This document shows, one piece after another, positions 43,082 to 52,079 of a stretch of 64,000 bases of DNA (positions are counted from its first letter, which is position 1; each line of letters begins with the position of its first letter). Source of the stretch: Kocuria rosea (GTDB taxonomy: Bacteria > Actinomycetota > Actinomycetes > Actinomycetales > Micrococcaceae); assembly GCF_006094695.1 (NCBI RefSeq), contig NZ_CP035103.1, forward strand, positions 1,612,001 through 1,676,000. The letters run 5' to 3'. Under the pieces are notes generated by a model. The model searched no databases and had not been told where the DNA came from. It saw nothing but the letters and a program-made list of their open reading frames with translations. The position numbers and the translations under genes were made by a program.

Positions 43082-44665
43082 GTGTTCAATTCACTGTCCG
43101 ACCGGTTGACCGCCACCTTCAAGAACCTCAAAGGCAAGGGACGCCTGACCGAGGCGGACGTCGACGCCACCGTGCGGGAGATCCGCCGCGCCCTGCTCGA
43201 CGCCGACGTCGCCGTGCCGGTCGTGCGGGAGTTCACCGCCGCGGTCAAGGAGCGCGCCCTCGGGCTCGAGGTCTCCGAGGCGCTGAACCCCGGCCAGCAG
43301 GTCGTGAAGATCGTCAACGAGGAGCTGCAGAACATCCTCGGAGGCCAGACCCGCCGGATCCGGATGGCCAAGACCGGGCCCACGATCATCATGCTCGCCG
43401 GCCTCCAGGGCGCCGGCAAGACCACCCTGGCCGGCAAGCTCGGCAAGTGGCTCAAGGGCCAGGGCCACCGCCCCCTGCTCGTGGCCTCCGACCTCCAGCG
43501 GCCCAACGCGGTCACCCAGCTCAAGGTCGTGGGCGAGCGCGCCGGCGTGCCGGTCTTCGCCCCGCACCCGGGCACCACCTCGGAGTTCGACGACCCCACG
43601 GGCGACCCCGTGCAGGTCGCCCGGGACGGCGTGGCCCAGGCCCGCGCGCGGCTGCACGACGTGGTCATCGTGGACACCGCCGGCCGCCTGGGCATCGACG
43701 AGGCCCTCATGGACCAGGCCCGCGACATCCGCGACGCCGTCCGGCCCGACGAGGTGCTCTTCGTCATCGACGCCATGATCGGCCAGGACGCCGTGAACAC
43801 GGCCCAGGCCTTCAACGAGGGCGTCGACTTCACCGGCGTGGTCCTGTCCAAGCTCGACGGCGACGCCCGCGGCGGCGCCGCGCTGTCCGTGGCCTCCGTG
43901 ACCGGCAAGCCCATCATGTTCGCCTCCACCGGGGAGAACGTCGACGACTTCGAGCAGTTCCACCCGGACCGCATGGCGTCCCGCATCCTCGACATGGGCG
44001 ACGTCCTCACGCTGATCGAGCAGGCCGAGAAGCAGTGGGACCGCGACGAGGCCGAGAAGATGGCCCGGAAGTTCACCGACCAGGAGGACTTCACCTTCGA
44101 GGACTTCCTCGCGCAGATGCAGCAGCTGCGCAAGATGGGGTCGATGAAGAAGATGCTCATGATGATGCCGGGCGCCGCCGGCATGCGCGAGCAGCTCGAG
44201 AACTTCGACGAGCGCGAGATCGACCGCGTCGAGGCCATCGTCCGGTCCATGACCCCGCACGAGCGGGTCGCGCCCAAGATCATCAACGGCTCACGCCGCG
44301 CCCGCATCGCGAAGGGCTCGGGCGTCACCGTCTCCGAGGTGAACCAGCTCATGGAGCGCTTCGCCCAGGCGCAGAAGATGATGAAGCGCCTGGCCCAGGG
44401 CAAGGGCGTGCCCGGCATGCCCGCCGGCATCCCCGGCATGCCCGGTGCGGGCGGCGGCCCGAAGAAGGGCAAGGGCAAGGGCGCCGCGAAGAAGGGCGGG
44501 TCCCGCTCCGGCAACCCCGCCAAGCGGGCGCAGGAGAACGCGGCCCTCGAGCAGCAGCGCAAGCAGAAGGCACCCGCCGGATCGGCGTTCGGCGCGGCAC
44601 CGGGGCAGCCGGACCCCGCGGACCTGAACCTGCCCAAGGGCTTCGAGAAGTTCCTGGGGCAGTGA
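43082..44665 (+). CDS. ffh: Signal recognition particle protein Ffh
   Basis: Ffh binds signal sequences and the 4.5S RNA and delivers ribosomes to FtsY. The 527-residue protein has the N domain, the G domain (GLQGAGKTTLAGKLG, DTAGR, SKLDGDARGG) and the methionine-rich M domain (KKMLMMMPGAAGMREQLE). The last 80 residues are a Gly/Lys/Pro-rich extension (MPGAGGGPKKGKGKGAAKKG) beyond the usual end. GTG 43082 is the start. The Nudix gene follows after 7 bp. Confidence 0.97.
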   Translation: MFNSLSDRLTATFKNLKGKGRLTEADVDATVREIRRALLDADVAVPVVREFTAAVKERALGLEVSEALNPGQQVVKIVNEELQNILGGQTRRIRMAKTGPTIIMLAGLQGAGKTTLAGKLGKWLKGQGHRPLLVASDLQRPNAVTQLKVVGERAGVPVFAPHPGTTSEFDDPTGDPVQVARDGVAQARARLHDVVIVDTAGRLGIDEALMDQARDIRDAVRPDEVLFVIDAMIGQDAVNTAQAFNEGVDFTGVVLSKLDGDARGGAALSVASVTGKPIMFASTGENVDDFEQFHPDRMASRILDMGDVLTLIEQAEKQWDRDEAEKMARKFTDQEDFTFEDFLAQMQQLRKMGSMKKMLMMMPGAAGMREQLENFDEREIDRVEAIVRSMTPHERVAPKIINGSRRARIAKGSGVTVSEVNQLMERFAQAQKMMKRLAQGKGVPGMPAGIPGMPGAGGGPKKGKGKGAAKKGGSRSGNPAKRAQENAALEQQRKQKAPAGSAFGAAPGQPDPADLNLPKGFEKFLGQ

Positions 44666-44672
44666 TCGCGCC

Positions 44673-45158
44673 GTGAGCTCCTACCTGTCCGAGACCGAGC
44701 TGAAGCAGTTCGTCGACTCGCTGCCCACCCGCCGCCTCGCCGCGGAGGCCCTCATCCGGGACCCCGAGGGCCGCGTGCTCCTCGTGGAGCCCAACTACAA
44801 GTCCGACTGGACCGTGCCCGGAGGCACCGTCGAGGCGGGGGAGGACCCCCGCACCGGGTGCTTCCGCGAGGTCGTCGAGGAGGTCGGCCTGCACCTGCCC
44901 GAGGGCCGGCTGCTCGTCGTCCACCACGGCGTGGCGATGGGCCTGTGGGGGGACTCGGTCTCCTTCGTCTACGACGGCGGCGTCATCGGCGCCGACACGC
45001 CCATCACGATCCAGGAGGAGGAGCTGCTCAGCCACTGCTGGACGGCGCCGGAGGACCTGGACCGGTACCTGCGGCCCGGACTGGCCCGACGCCTGCGGGC
45101 GGGCCTGGCCGCCCTCGAGGACGGCACCACGGCCGAGCTCGTCGACGGGCCCCGCTGA
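44673..45158 (+). CDS. Nudix hydrolase
   Basis: The 161-residue protein contains a complete Nudix box from Gly51 to Leu73 (G-x5-E-x7-REVVEEVGL), the metal site that hydrolyses nucleoside diphosphates linked to another group. The substrate cannot be told from sequence. The N-terminal LSETELKQFVDSLPTR precedes the fold. GTG 44673 is 7 bp after ffh, so it is probably cotranscribed; the next gene has its own promoter. Confidence 0.9.
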   Translation: MSSYLSETELKQFVDSLPTRRLAAEALIRDPEGRVLLVEPNYKSDWTVPGGTVEAGEDPRTGCFREVVEEVGLHLPEGRLLVVHHGVAMGLWGDSVSFVYDGGVIGADTPITIQEEELLSHCWTAPEDLDRYLRPGLARRLRAGLAALEDGTTAELVDGPR

Positions 45159-45216
45159 GCGCCCCGGGGCCACCGGGCGCACGCCCCGGACCCCCGGCCC
45201 GGCCCCGGCGACGGCG

Positions 45217-45222
45217 TAGCAT
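45217..45222 (+). promoter_or_regulatory. -10 element of the 435-residue protein gene, leaderless
   Basis: TAGCAT ends seven bases before ATG 45230 and overlaps an alternative ATG at 45221. Confidence 0.5.
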
Positions 45223-45229
45223 GGACGCC

Positions 45230-46537
45230 ATGACCTCACTCCCCGCCGACGACATCGCATCCCCCACCTCCGCGTGGGACCTGGTCCCGGCCACGGTGCT
45301 GTGCGCGACGGAGGACACCGCGTCCGAAGGACCCGGGCCGCGCCCCACCTGCGAGGGGATGCGCAAGGTCATCGCCCACCACCGCCTGATCAGCGCCTAC
45401 GCCGAGGGCCCCCGGGCCACGCAGCTGATGTTCCTCGCCGACGCCGAGGGCCGGCTGGCGCAGGGGGCCGAGGACGGCTCCGTGCAGCCCGGCTGCACCC
45501 TCGACGAGCTCTCCGAGACCTTCGTGCGGATGACCGGCCAGCAGCTCCAGCCCGAGCACCCGGGGCTTCGCCGGGTGCTGCTCGTGCACCTGGACGCCCC
45601 CGAGCTGCCCGTGCTGGCGGCCCTGTCCGGCACCGGCTTCACCGCCGTGTCCCGGCACGGCTGGTCCGTGGTGGTCTTCGACGCCGAGGTCGACTTCTGG
45701 GCCGTGCGCACCGGTCTCGCCGAGACCGCCGTGGCGCTGTCCTCGGACGGGGCCACCCGCTCCTTCGAGGTCCTGCTCGCGGGGGAGGACCCGGCGTCCG
45801 TCACCGACCTCGAGGCGGCCGACGCCGTGTGCGCCCTCGAGTGGGGCCCCGACTGGCTCCCCGCGGGCGGCGTGTCCGTCGAGGCCGAGCAGACGCCGGC
45901 CGCCCGGTTCGAGCGCGACCTCGTCCGGCTGTGCTCCGGCGGCACCTCGGACCTGCAGATCGAGTCCGTGGCCTCCGTCTTCGACCTGGACCCGGCCGAG
46001 ACCAACCGGCTGCGCAACTACGTGCTGGGGGAGTCCACCGACCTGGTCCTGGAGTCCGTCCTGCAGCTGCTGGGCCTGCCCGTGCTCGCCGCCAAGGTCG
46101 TCGAGGGCCACCGGGAGCTCACGGCCACCGAGGGCGCCGAGCACTACGAGCCCACGGGCGTGGGCTCGGCCCTGCTGCGGGGGATGACCACCGAGCCCAC
46201 CGGCGACGGGCTGTTCGCGCGGTACCAGCGGGCCCTCGTCCGCCGCCCGGAGCTGCTGCTGGCCGTCGCCGGCACCGAGACGGCCCTCGGGGTGGGGCTC
46301 GCCGGCGCGGCCCGGCGCGGCGGGGCCGGGGCGCGCGTGCTCGGCACCCTCTCCGCGGCGCTACTCGCGGACGCCGCCGCGGAGAGCGCCTACTACGCCG
46401 CCCTGCGCGGCGCGCGCCGCCGGCGGAACGAGGAGCGGCCCGCGGCCCCCGGGCCCGCCGCCCAGCTCTCCGAGCCCTCCGCAGCCCCCGGCTCGCGAGC
46501 ACGCCTGCGCCGCTTCTTCGGCCTGCACCGCGGCTGA
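45230..46537 (+). CDS. Uncharacterised 435-residue protein
   Basis: I do not recognise this protein. No signal peptide or clear membrane segment is visible in the first 340 residues; the sequence has the composition of soluble alpha/beta domains (VLLVHLDAPELPVLAALS, WSVVVFDAEVDFWAVR). A more hydrophobic Ala/Gly/Leu stretch near residues 350-390 (ELLLAVAGTETALGVGLAGAA) could be a membrane hairpin, followed by a basic, Pro-rich tail (RARLRRFFGLHRG). Codon use matches its neighbours, so it is a resident gene. The start is ATG 45230 from the -10 position. A sensor kinase gene follows after 67 bp on the same strand with its own promoter. Confidence 0.8.
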   Translation: MTSLPADDIASPTSAWDLVPATVLCATEDTASEGPGPRPTCEGMRKVIAHHRLISAYAEGPRATQLMFLADAEGRLAQGAEDGSVQPGCTLDELSETFVRMTGQQLQPEHPGLRRVLLVHLDAPELPVLAALSGTGFTAVSRHGWSVVVFDAEVDFWAVRTGLAETAVALSSDGATRSFEVLLAGEDPASVTDLEAADAVCALEWGPDWLPAGGVSVEAEQTPAARFERDLVRLCSGGTSDLQIESVASVFDLDPAETNRLRNYVLGESTDLVLESVLQLLGLPVLAAKVVEGHRELTATEGAEHYEPTGVGSALLRGMTTEPTGDGLFARYQRALVRRPELLLAVAGTETALGVGLAGAARRGGAGARVLGTLSAALLADAAAESAYYAALRGARRRRNEERPAAPGPAAQLSEPSAAPGSRARLRRFFGLHRG

Positions 46538-46592
46538 GAGCGCCCCCGCAGGATCCCCCGCGGGGCGGAAGTCCCGCGTCGCCGCCGCGGGC

Positions 46593-46598
46593 TACCGT
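46593..46598 (+). promoter_or_regulatory. Sensor kinase -10 element, leaderless
   Basis: TACCGT ends six bases before GTG 46605. Confidence 0.45.
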
Positions 46599-46604
46599 GG
46601 GGGC

Positions 46605-48113
46605 GTGCACACCCGACCCACCACCGACCCGGACACCGACCCGGACGCGGGACCGGACCCGGCCCCCGTCCGGCGCGCTCCGCTCGCGGTGCGCGTCACC
46701 GCCTGGCTGAACGACCCCGAGGACCCGTTCTGGTCCCGGCCCGCGCCCACGGCGGCCCAGCGGCGCAACGACGTGCTGGCCGCCCTGGGCTTCCTGCTCG
46801 TCACCCTCCTCGCCTCCGTGCTGCTGCACAGCTACGCGGGGCTCGCCGAGGGGGACGAGCCCTGGCGCTTCTACCTCAGCACCGTGCTCATCGTGGTGCC
46901 CCTCGCCGTGCGCCGCCGCTACCCGCTGCCGGTCGTGGTCGCGTCCTCCGCGCTGTTCCTGGGGCTGACCTACGCGAGCCCCACGGCCGCCATGACGCTG
47001 CCCTTCCAGGGCGCCTACTTCGCGGCCCTCTACGCCGCCGTCGCCTGGTCGCGCGACCGCCAGGCCCTGTGGGTCGCCATGTCGGTGGTCGTGGGCACCA
47101 TGGGGCTGTGGCTGCTCGGCGCCTTCACCATCACCAACGCCTACGCGGACTTCCTCTCCGGTCTGGGCGAGGTCGACGGGCCGCTGCCCCAGCTGCCGTC
47201 CTACGCGGTGTACACCCTGATCGTGAACGCCGTGTACTTCGGGGGGGCGGTGCTGGCCGGGCGCGCGTCCTGGCGGGCCGCGCTGCAGCAGCACCGCCTC
47301 GCGGCCCAGGCGCAGCGGATCCGGGACCAGTCCGCCGAGATCGCCCGCCGCGCCGTCGTCGACGAACGGCTGCGCATCGCCAGGGAGCTGCACGACGTCG
47401 TCGCCCACCACGTGTCCGTCATCGGCATCCAGGCGGGGGCGGCGCGCAAGGTCCTGGACCGTGACCCCGCCGCCGCCACCACCGCCCTGCGCACGATCGA
47501 GGCGTCCAGCCGGACCGCCGTGGGGGAGATGCGCCAGCTGCTCGGCGTGCTCCGCGCCGAGGGCGAGGAGGGCGCCCCGGGCCCCGGCGGAGGCGCCCCC
47601 GACGCCGCGCGCCGGCCGGACCCCGGCCTCGCCGACATCGCAGCCCTCGCCCGCCGGCACGCGGACAACGGGCTCGCGGTGGACGTCCGCACCGTCGAGG
47701 CCGTCCCGGGTGACCTGGACAGGATCCCGCCGGCCCTCGGCCTGTCCGTCTTCCGGTGCGCCCAGGAGTCCCTGTCCAACGTGATCCGCCACTCCACGGC
47801 CGGCACCGCGTCCGTCACCCTGCGCACCGGCCGCGGCCCGGAGGGGCAGCCGTGGTTCGAGCTCGAGGTCCTCGACGACGGCTCGCCCCGCCGCGGCACC
47901 GCCGGCACCGGGTTCGGCCTCCAGGGGCTGCGCGAGCGCGTCCGCCTGCACGGCGGCGAGGCGGAGATCGGGCCGCGCTCCGGCCGGCCCGGCTGGCGGG
48001 TCCGCACCCGCTGCCCCCTGCCCCCCGGCGGCACCGGGGAAGACGCCCCGGACGCGGCCGCCGACGCCGCCTCCGGCGCCTCGGACGGGATTCTGCGAGG
48101 ATCGGAGGCATGA
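46605..48113 (+). CDS. Two-component sensor histidine kinase (NarL-type, HisKA_3)
   Basis: The 502-residue kinase has an Asp/Pro-rich N-terminus, about five or six membrane segments between residues 60 and 220 and no large extracellular domain, then the HisKA_3 dimerisation domain with the phosphorylated histidine His263 (RELHDVVAHH) and an ATPase domain ending in GFGLQGLRERV. The layout is that of DesK/LiaS-like intramembrane sensors that detect envelope stress. It is coupled by an ATGA overlap to its response regulator, and an ABC exporter follows, a common detoxification arrangement. Confidence 0.93.
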   Translation: MHTRPTTDPDTDPDAGPDPAPVRRAPLAVRVTAWLNDPEDPFWSRPAPTAAQRRNDVLAALGFLLVTLLASVLLHSYAGLAEGDEPWRFYLSTVLIVVPLAVRRRYPLPVVVASSALFLGLTYASPTAAMTLPFQGAYFAALYAAVAWSRDRQALWVAMSVVVGTMGLWLLGAFTITNAYADFLSGLGEVDGPLPQLPSYAVYTLIVNAVYFGGAVLAGRASWRAALQQHRLAAQAQRIRDQSAEIARRAVVDERLRIARELHDVVAHHVSVIGIQAGAARKVLDRDPAAATTALRTIEASSRTAVGEMRQLLGVLRAEGEEGAPGPGGGAPDAARRPDPGLADIAALARRHADNGLAVDVRTVEAVPGDLDRIPPALGLSVFRCAQESLSNVIRHSTAGTASVTLRTGRGPEGQPWFELEVLDDGSPRRGTAGTGFGLQGLRERVRLHGGEAEIGPRSGRPGWRVRTRCPLPPGGTGEDAPDAAADAASGASDGILRGSEA

Positions 48114-48799
48114 TCCGTGTCCTGCTCGCCGACGACCACGCCCTCGTGCGCTCCGGCTTCGCCATGGTCCTGTCCGTGGAGGACGACATCGAGGTCGTGG
48201 CCCAGGCCTCCGACGGCGCGCAGGCCGTCGCCGCCGCCCGCGGCGGGGCCGTGGACGTGGCCCTGCTCGACGTGCAGATGCCGGTCATGGACGGCATCGA
48301 GGCCACCCGCCGGATCGTCGGGACCGGGTGCGCGAAGGTCGTGATCGTCACCACGTTCGACCGCGAGGACTACCTCTTCGACGCGCTCGCCGCCGGGGCC
48401 AGCGGGTTCCTGCTGAAGAACGCCGACCCGGACGACCTCGTGGAGGCCGTGCGCGCCGTGGCCGGAGGCCACGCGCTGCTCGCCCCCGAGGCCACGCTGC
48501 GCGTCATCCGGGCCCTGACCGCGGACGCCCCGGCCCCCGCCCCCGAGGCCGTTCCCGCGCCGGCCGACCCCCCGCCGTCCGACCCCGCCCGGCGCCGGGT
48601 CGTCGAGTCCCTCACCGAGCGGGAGCACGAGGTGCTGCTGCTGGTCTCGGACGGGCTGTCCAACGCGGAGATCGCCCAGCGGCTGTTCCTCGGGTCCGCC
48701 ACCGTCAAGACGCACGTGTCCAACATCCTCGCCAAGACGGGCTCCCGGGACCGGGTGCAGGCCGTCGTCTTCGCCCACCGGGCAGGCCTCGTCGACTGA
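48110..48799 (+). CDS. LuxR/NarL-family response regulator
   Basis: The 229-residue regulator has a receiver domain with acidic residues Asp8-Asp9, phosphoacceptor Asp54 (LLDVQMPVMDG) and the conserved lysine near 104 (FLLKNADPDD). A Pro/Ala-rich linker (about 135-160) leads to a LuxR helix-turn-helix (TEREHEVLLLVSDGLSNAEIA). CGGAGG precedes ATG 48110. With the kinase it probably controls the ABC exporter that starts 160 bp downstream. Confidence 0.94.
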   Translation: MIRVLLADDHALVRSGFAMVLSVEDDIEVVAQASDGAQAVAAARGGAVDVALLDVQMPVMDGIEATRRIVGTGCAKVVIVTTFDREDYLFDALAAGASGFLLKNADPDDLVEAVRAVAGGHALLAPEATLRVIRALTADAPAPAPEAVPAPADPPPSDPARRRVVESLTEREHEVLLLVSDGLSNAEIAQRLFLGSATVKTHVSNILAKTGSRDRVQAVVFAHRAGLVD

Positions 48800-48897
48800 G
48801 CGGGCTCCGCCCCGGGACGGAGGCCGCCGGCCGCGACCCGCTCCCCGGGGCGCCCGCAATCCGCCCGGGTGGGGATCCGCCGGGGCCCCCGCGTTCG

Positions 48898-48903
48898 TAG
48901 GCT
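48898..48903 (+). promoter_or_regulatory. ABC exporter -10 element
   Basis: TAGGCT would place the start near 48910, about 50 nt before ATG 48960. The 95 bp upstream of it are where the response regulator would be expected to bind. Confidence 0.4.
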
Positions 48904-48959
48904 GACCACGAGCCGCCCGGCACCCACCGGGAGGACGCACCCCGAGAGGACCCGGGCCC

Positions 48960-49901
48960 ATGAGCACCAGCACCACCCCCGCCGCGACCACGACCCGCTT
49001 CCGGAGCCGCCCCGAGGGGCACGTCCTGGAGGCGCGGGGCCTGAGCCGGTCCTTCGGGGGCCGCACCGTGGTCGAGGACGTCTCCTTCCGGGTCGAGCCC
49101 GGCCGGATGACCGGCTTCGTCGGCGCCAACGGCGCGGGCAAGACCACGACCATGCGGATGCTGATGGGCGTGCTGCGCGTCTCCGCCGGCGAGGTCCTGT
49201 GGGACGGCCGTCCCGCCACCGCGGCGGACCGGGCCCGCTTCGGGTACATGCCCGAGGAGCGGGGGCTCTACCCCAAGCAGCCGGTGCTCGACCAGCTCGG
49301 CTACCTCGGCCGGCTCCACGGCATGGACCGCCGGGACGCCCTCGCGGAGGCCGGGCGGCTGCTGGAGCGCTTCGGCCTGGCCGAGCGCGGGAAGGACAGG
49401 CTGGAGTCCCTCTCCCTCGGCAACCAGCAGCGGGTGCAGGTCGCCGCCGCGCTCCTGCACGGGCCCGCCGCCCTGGTGCTGGACGAGCCGTTCTCCGGCC
49501 TGGACCCCGTGGCGGTGGACTCCATGGTCGAGCTGTTGCGCGAGCACACGGCCCAGGGCGTGCCCGTGCTCTTCTCGAGCCACCAGCTCGATCTCGTCGA
49601 CCGGCTCTGCGACTCCCTGGTCGTCCTCTCCGGCGGCCGGGTCCTGGCCTCCGGCACGGCCGAGGACCTGCGCCGCACCGGTCCCCGCCGGCACCGGCTG
49701 CGCTGCGAGCAGGACGCCGGCTGGGTGCGGGACCTGCCGGGCGTGCGCGTCGTCGACGTCGACGGACCGGCCGCGGTGCTCGAGCTCGAGGACGCCGCCG
49801 CCCGCCGCCGCGTCCTCGAGACGGCCGTGCCCCGCGGGCTCCTGGAGTTCGCCGAGATCGTGCCCTCCCTGTCCGACGTCTACCGGGAGGTCACCCGATG
49901 A
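48960..49901 (+). CDS. ABC transporter ATP-binding protein (NatA-like)
   Basis: The 313-residue ATPase has Walker A GANGAGKTT, a signature written LSLGNQQRVQ, as in the NatA/DrrA-like group, and Walker B LVLDEPFSGLDP with a SSHQLDLVDRL H-loop region. The last 80 residues form the extra domain usual in exporters with two-protein layouts. It is coupled to the permease by an ATGA overlap and lies downstream of a two-component system, suggesting inducible export of an antimicrobial or lipid. Confidence 0.93.
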   Translation: MSTSTTPAATTTRFRSRPEGHVLEARGLSRSFGGRTVVEDVSFRVEPGRMTGFVGANGAGKTTTMRMLMGVLRVSAGEVLWDGRPATAADRARFGYMPEERGLYPKQPVLDQLGYLGRLHGMDRRDALAEAGRLLERFGLAERGKDRLESLSLGNQQRVQVAAALLHGPAALVLDEPFSGLDPVAVDSMVELLREHTAQGVPVLFSSHQLDLVDRLCDSLVVLSGGRVLASGTAEDLRRTGPRRHRLRCEQDAGWVRDLPGVRVVDVDGPAAVLELEDAAARRRVLETAVPRGLLEFAEIVPSLSDVYREVTR

Positions 49902-51079
49902 GCGCCCGCCCGCCCGCAGCCCGCCCCTGGTGGATCGTCACGTCCCGCGAGATCTCCGTCAAGCTGCGGGACCGGTCCTTCCTGCTCTCCACGGTGGTCA
50001 CGGTGCTCCTCGTGGCCGCCTCGATCGCCGCCTCCGCCCTGTTCGGAGGCCGGGCCGCCGACCACGTCCTGGCGACCGCGGCGCCCGACGCGGCGCCCGT
50101 CGCGGCGCGGGCCGCGCAGGAGCTGGCCGAGCGCGGCGAGGACACCCTCACCGTGCACTCCGCCCACTCCCCGGACGCGGCCCGCGAGGCGGTGGCCGAC
50201 GGGACCGCCGACGCCGCCCTGCTGCGGGACCTCGACGGGTGGACGGTGGTCGGCCAGGACGACGTCGACCCCGCCCTCGCGCGGGTCCTCGAGGACGCGG
50301 TGGCCGCGGAGATGCTGGCGGCCGGCGCCCGGGCCGCCGGGACGACCGCCGAGGAGCTGACCGCGGGTGCCGAGGTGCGCACCGAGCTGCTGTCCGGCGG
50401 ACAGGACCGCGGCCCCGCACGGCTCGTGGTGGGCTTCGTCTTCGCGTTCCTGTTCTACCTGGCCGCCATCCTCTTCGGCATGGCCATCGCCAACTCCGTG
50501 CTCGAGGAGAAGCAGAACCGGGTCGTGGAGATCCTGGCCACCGCCGTCCCCGTCCGGCAGCTGCTCTACGGCAAGGTGCTCGGCAACTCCCTGCTCGCGT
50601 TCGGCCAGATCGGGCTCTACGCCGCGGTCGGCCTCGTCGGCGTCAACGTCACGGGCGCCGCCGCGGACGTCGGCTGGATCCTCGCCGCGTCCGGCTGGTT
50701 CGTGGCCTTCTTCGTGGCGGGCTTCGCCGCGCAGGCCTCCGTCTGGGCGGTCCTCGGCTCCCTGGCCTCCCGCTCCGAGGACCTCCAGACGAGCACCGGG
50801 CCGATCATGACGGTGCTCGTCGGAGCCCTCTTCGTGGGCCTCTACGCCGAGGGCGCGTGGCTCACGGCCGCGTCCTTCGTCCCGGTCGTCTCCTCGGTGG
50901 CGATGCCCATCCGGATGCTGGACGGCGGCGTGGCCTGGTGGCAGCCCGTGCTGTCCCTCGCGCTGGCCCTCGCCGCGGCCTGGGTGCTGCTGCGCCTCGG
51001 GGAGCGGATCTACCAGCGCGCCGTGTTCCAGGGCGGACGCTCCCTCACGTGGCGGGAGGCCGCACGCCTCGAGCAGTGA
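49898..51079 (+). CDS. ABC-2 type permease (NatB-like)
   Basis: The 393-residue permease has one N-terminal membrane segment (residues 28-50), an extracellular domain of roughly 130 residues (about 52-178) and five further membrane segments, with the conserved loop [19 protein letters not shown] after the second. This is the NatB/YhaP architecture. Such systems export sodium, drugs or peptides; the substrate is unknown. It ends the block; rpsP begins 181 bp further on. Confidence 0.92.
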   Translation: MSARPPAARPWWIVTSREISVKLRDRSFLLSTVVTVLLVAASIAASALFGGRAADHVLATAAPDAAPVAARAAQELAERGEDTLTVHSAHSPDAAREAVADGTADAALLRDLDGWTVVGQDDVDPALARVLEDAVAAEMLAAGARAAGTTAEELTAGAEVRTELLSGGQDRGPARLVVGFVFAFLFYLAAILFGMAIANSVLEEKQNRVVEILATAVPVRQLLYGKVLGNSLLAFGQIGLYAAVGLVGVNVTGAAADVGWILAASGWFVAFFVAGFAAQASVWAVLGSLASRSEDLQTSTGPIMTVLVGALFVGLYAEGAWLTAASFVPVVSSVAMPIRMLDGGVAWWQPVLSLALALAAAWVLLRLGERIYQRAVFQGGRSLTWREAARLEQ

Positions 51080-51121
51080 GCGGGCAGCGCGCCGCCGGAC
51101 GCCGGACTTGACGGCGTCTGG

Positions 51122-51166
51122 CATACTGGACGGGTACTCGATGCGTGCGGTCCCTCTCGCCGCACG
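51122..51166 (+). promoter_or_regulatory. rpsP promoter -10 and leader hairpin
   Basis: CATACT (51122-51127) is a plausible -10, and a TTGACG at 51108-51113 lies too close to it to be its -35 but shows this is a promoter-like stretch. A 7-bp hairpin (51144-51150 with 51160-51166) is in the leader, which would be about 125 nt long. Confidence 0.35.
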
Positions 51167-51260
51167 TTTCTCGTGTCCACAGAACCCCTGTGACCGGCCC
51201 GCCCCACGGGAGCGAGACCAGGGCGTTCACCTCATCCAAGAACCAGGAGAGTCCACACCA

Positions 51261-51695
51261 GTGGCTGTTAAGATCCGTCTCAAGCGCATGGGCAAGATGC
51301 GCGATCCCCGTTACCGCGTCGTCGTCGTCGACTCCCGCAAGAAGCGCGACGGCCGCGTCATCGAGGAGATCGGCAAGTACCACCCGACCGAGCACCCCTC
51401 CTACATCGAGGTCGTCTCGGACCGGGCCCAGTACTGGCTCGGCGTCGGCGCCCAGCCGTCCGAGGCCGTCGCCGCCATCCTGAAGGTGACCGGCGACTGG
51501 CAGCGGTTCAAGGGCGAGGAGGGCGCCGAGGGCACCCTCCGGACGCGCGAGCCCAAGGCCGAGTTCGTCGCCCCCGACAAGGGCTCCGTGATCGTCCCCG
51601 AGGCGATCACCCCCAAGGGCGAGAAGGCCGAGCCGGCCGCCCCCGGTGCCGAGTCCGACGACGCCCCCGCGGCTGACGCCGAGAAGGCCGAGTAG
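51261..51695 (+). CDS. rpsP: 30S ribosomal protein S16
   Basis: S16 is recognised from [25 protein letters not shown] after GTG 51261; an AGGAGA lies upstream. The core ends near residue 85; the remaining 60 residues are an Ala/Glu/Pro-rich tail ([14 protein letters not shown]), as in other actinobacteria. khpA follows after 2 bp. Confidence 0.96.
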   Translation: MAVKIRLKRMGKMRDPRYRVVVVDSRKKRDGRVIEEIGKYHPTEHPSYIEVVSDRAQYWLGVGAQPSEAVAAILKVTGDWQRFKGEEGAEGTLRTREPKAEFVAPDKGSVIVPEAITPKGEKAEPAAPGAESDDAPAADAEKAE

Positions 51696-51697
51696 TC

Positions 51698-51940
51698 ATG
51701 CTCGCCGACGCGTTGGAGCACCTGGTCCGCGGGATCGTGGACAGCCCCGATGACGTCGACGTCCGTGTCAAGAGCGGGCGCCGGTCGGAGACCCTCGAGG
51801 TCCGGGTGCACCCGGACGACCTCGGGCGGGTCATCGGCCGCCAGGGCCGCACGGCCAAGGCGCTGCGCACCGTCGTGGGCGCACTCGCCGAGGACGGCCC
51901 GGTCCGGATCGACGTCGTCGACACCGACCGCACCCGCTGA
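51698..51940 (+). CDS. khpA: KH-domain RNA-binding protein KhpA
   Basis: The 80-residue protein is a single KH domain with the GxxG-containing loop VIGRQGRTAKALRT. KhpA binds RNA, often with KhpB/Jag, and affects cell division and small RNAs in Gram-positives. It sits between rpsP and rimM as in most actinobacteria, here closed off from rimM by a terminator-like hairpin. Confidence 0.94.
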   Translation: MLADALEHLVRGIVDSPDDVDVRVKSGRRSETLEVRVHPDDLGRVIGRQGRTAKALRTVVGALAEDGPVRIDVVDTDRTR

Positions 51941-51981
51941 GGCGCGCACCGGGCGCCCCGGCGTCCGGTCCCGCCGCCCGC

Positions 51982-52024
51982 ACGGTCCCCGCATCCGCAC
52001 CGGATGCGGGGACCGTCGGCTTTT
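51982..52024 (+). terminator. Intrinsic terminator between khpA and rimM
   Basis: A perfect 16-bp stem (51982-51997 with 52001-52016), CAC loop, and TTTT at 52021-52024: the most classic intrinsic terminator in the window. It divides a gene group that is usually a single operon, so it may work as an attenuator with partial read-through. Confidence 0.8.
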
Positions 52025-52079
52025 CCCCGTCACCGCACCCCTCCCCGCGGCCACCCGGCCGCCGACCCCCAGGAGATCC

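Noticed and set aside
51108..51127. TTGACG and CATACT as a matched -35/-10 pair for rpsP
   Set aside because: Only eight bases separate them, far from the 16-18 needed; only the -10 is retained, at low confidence.
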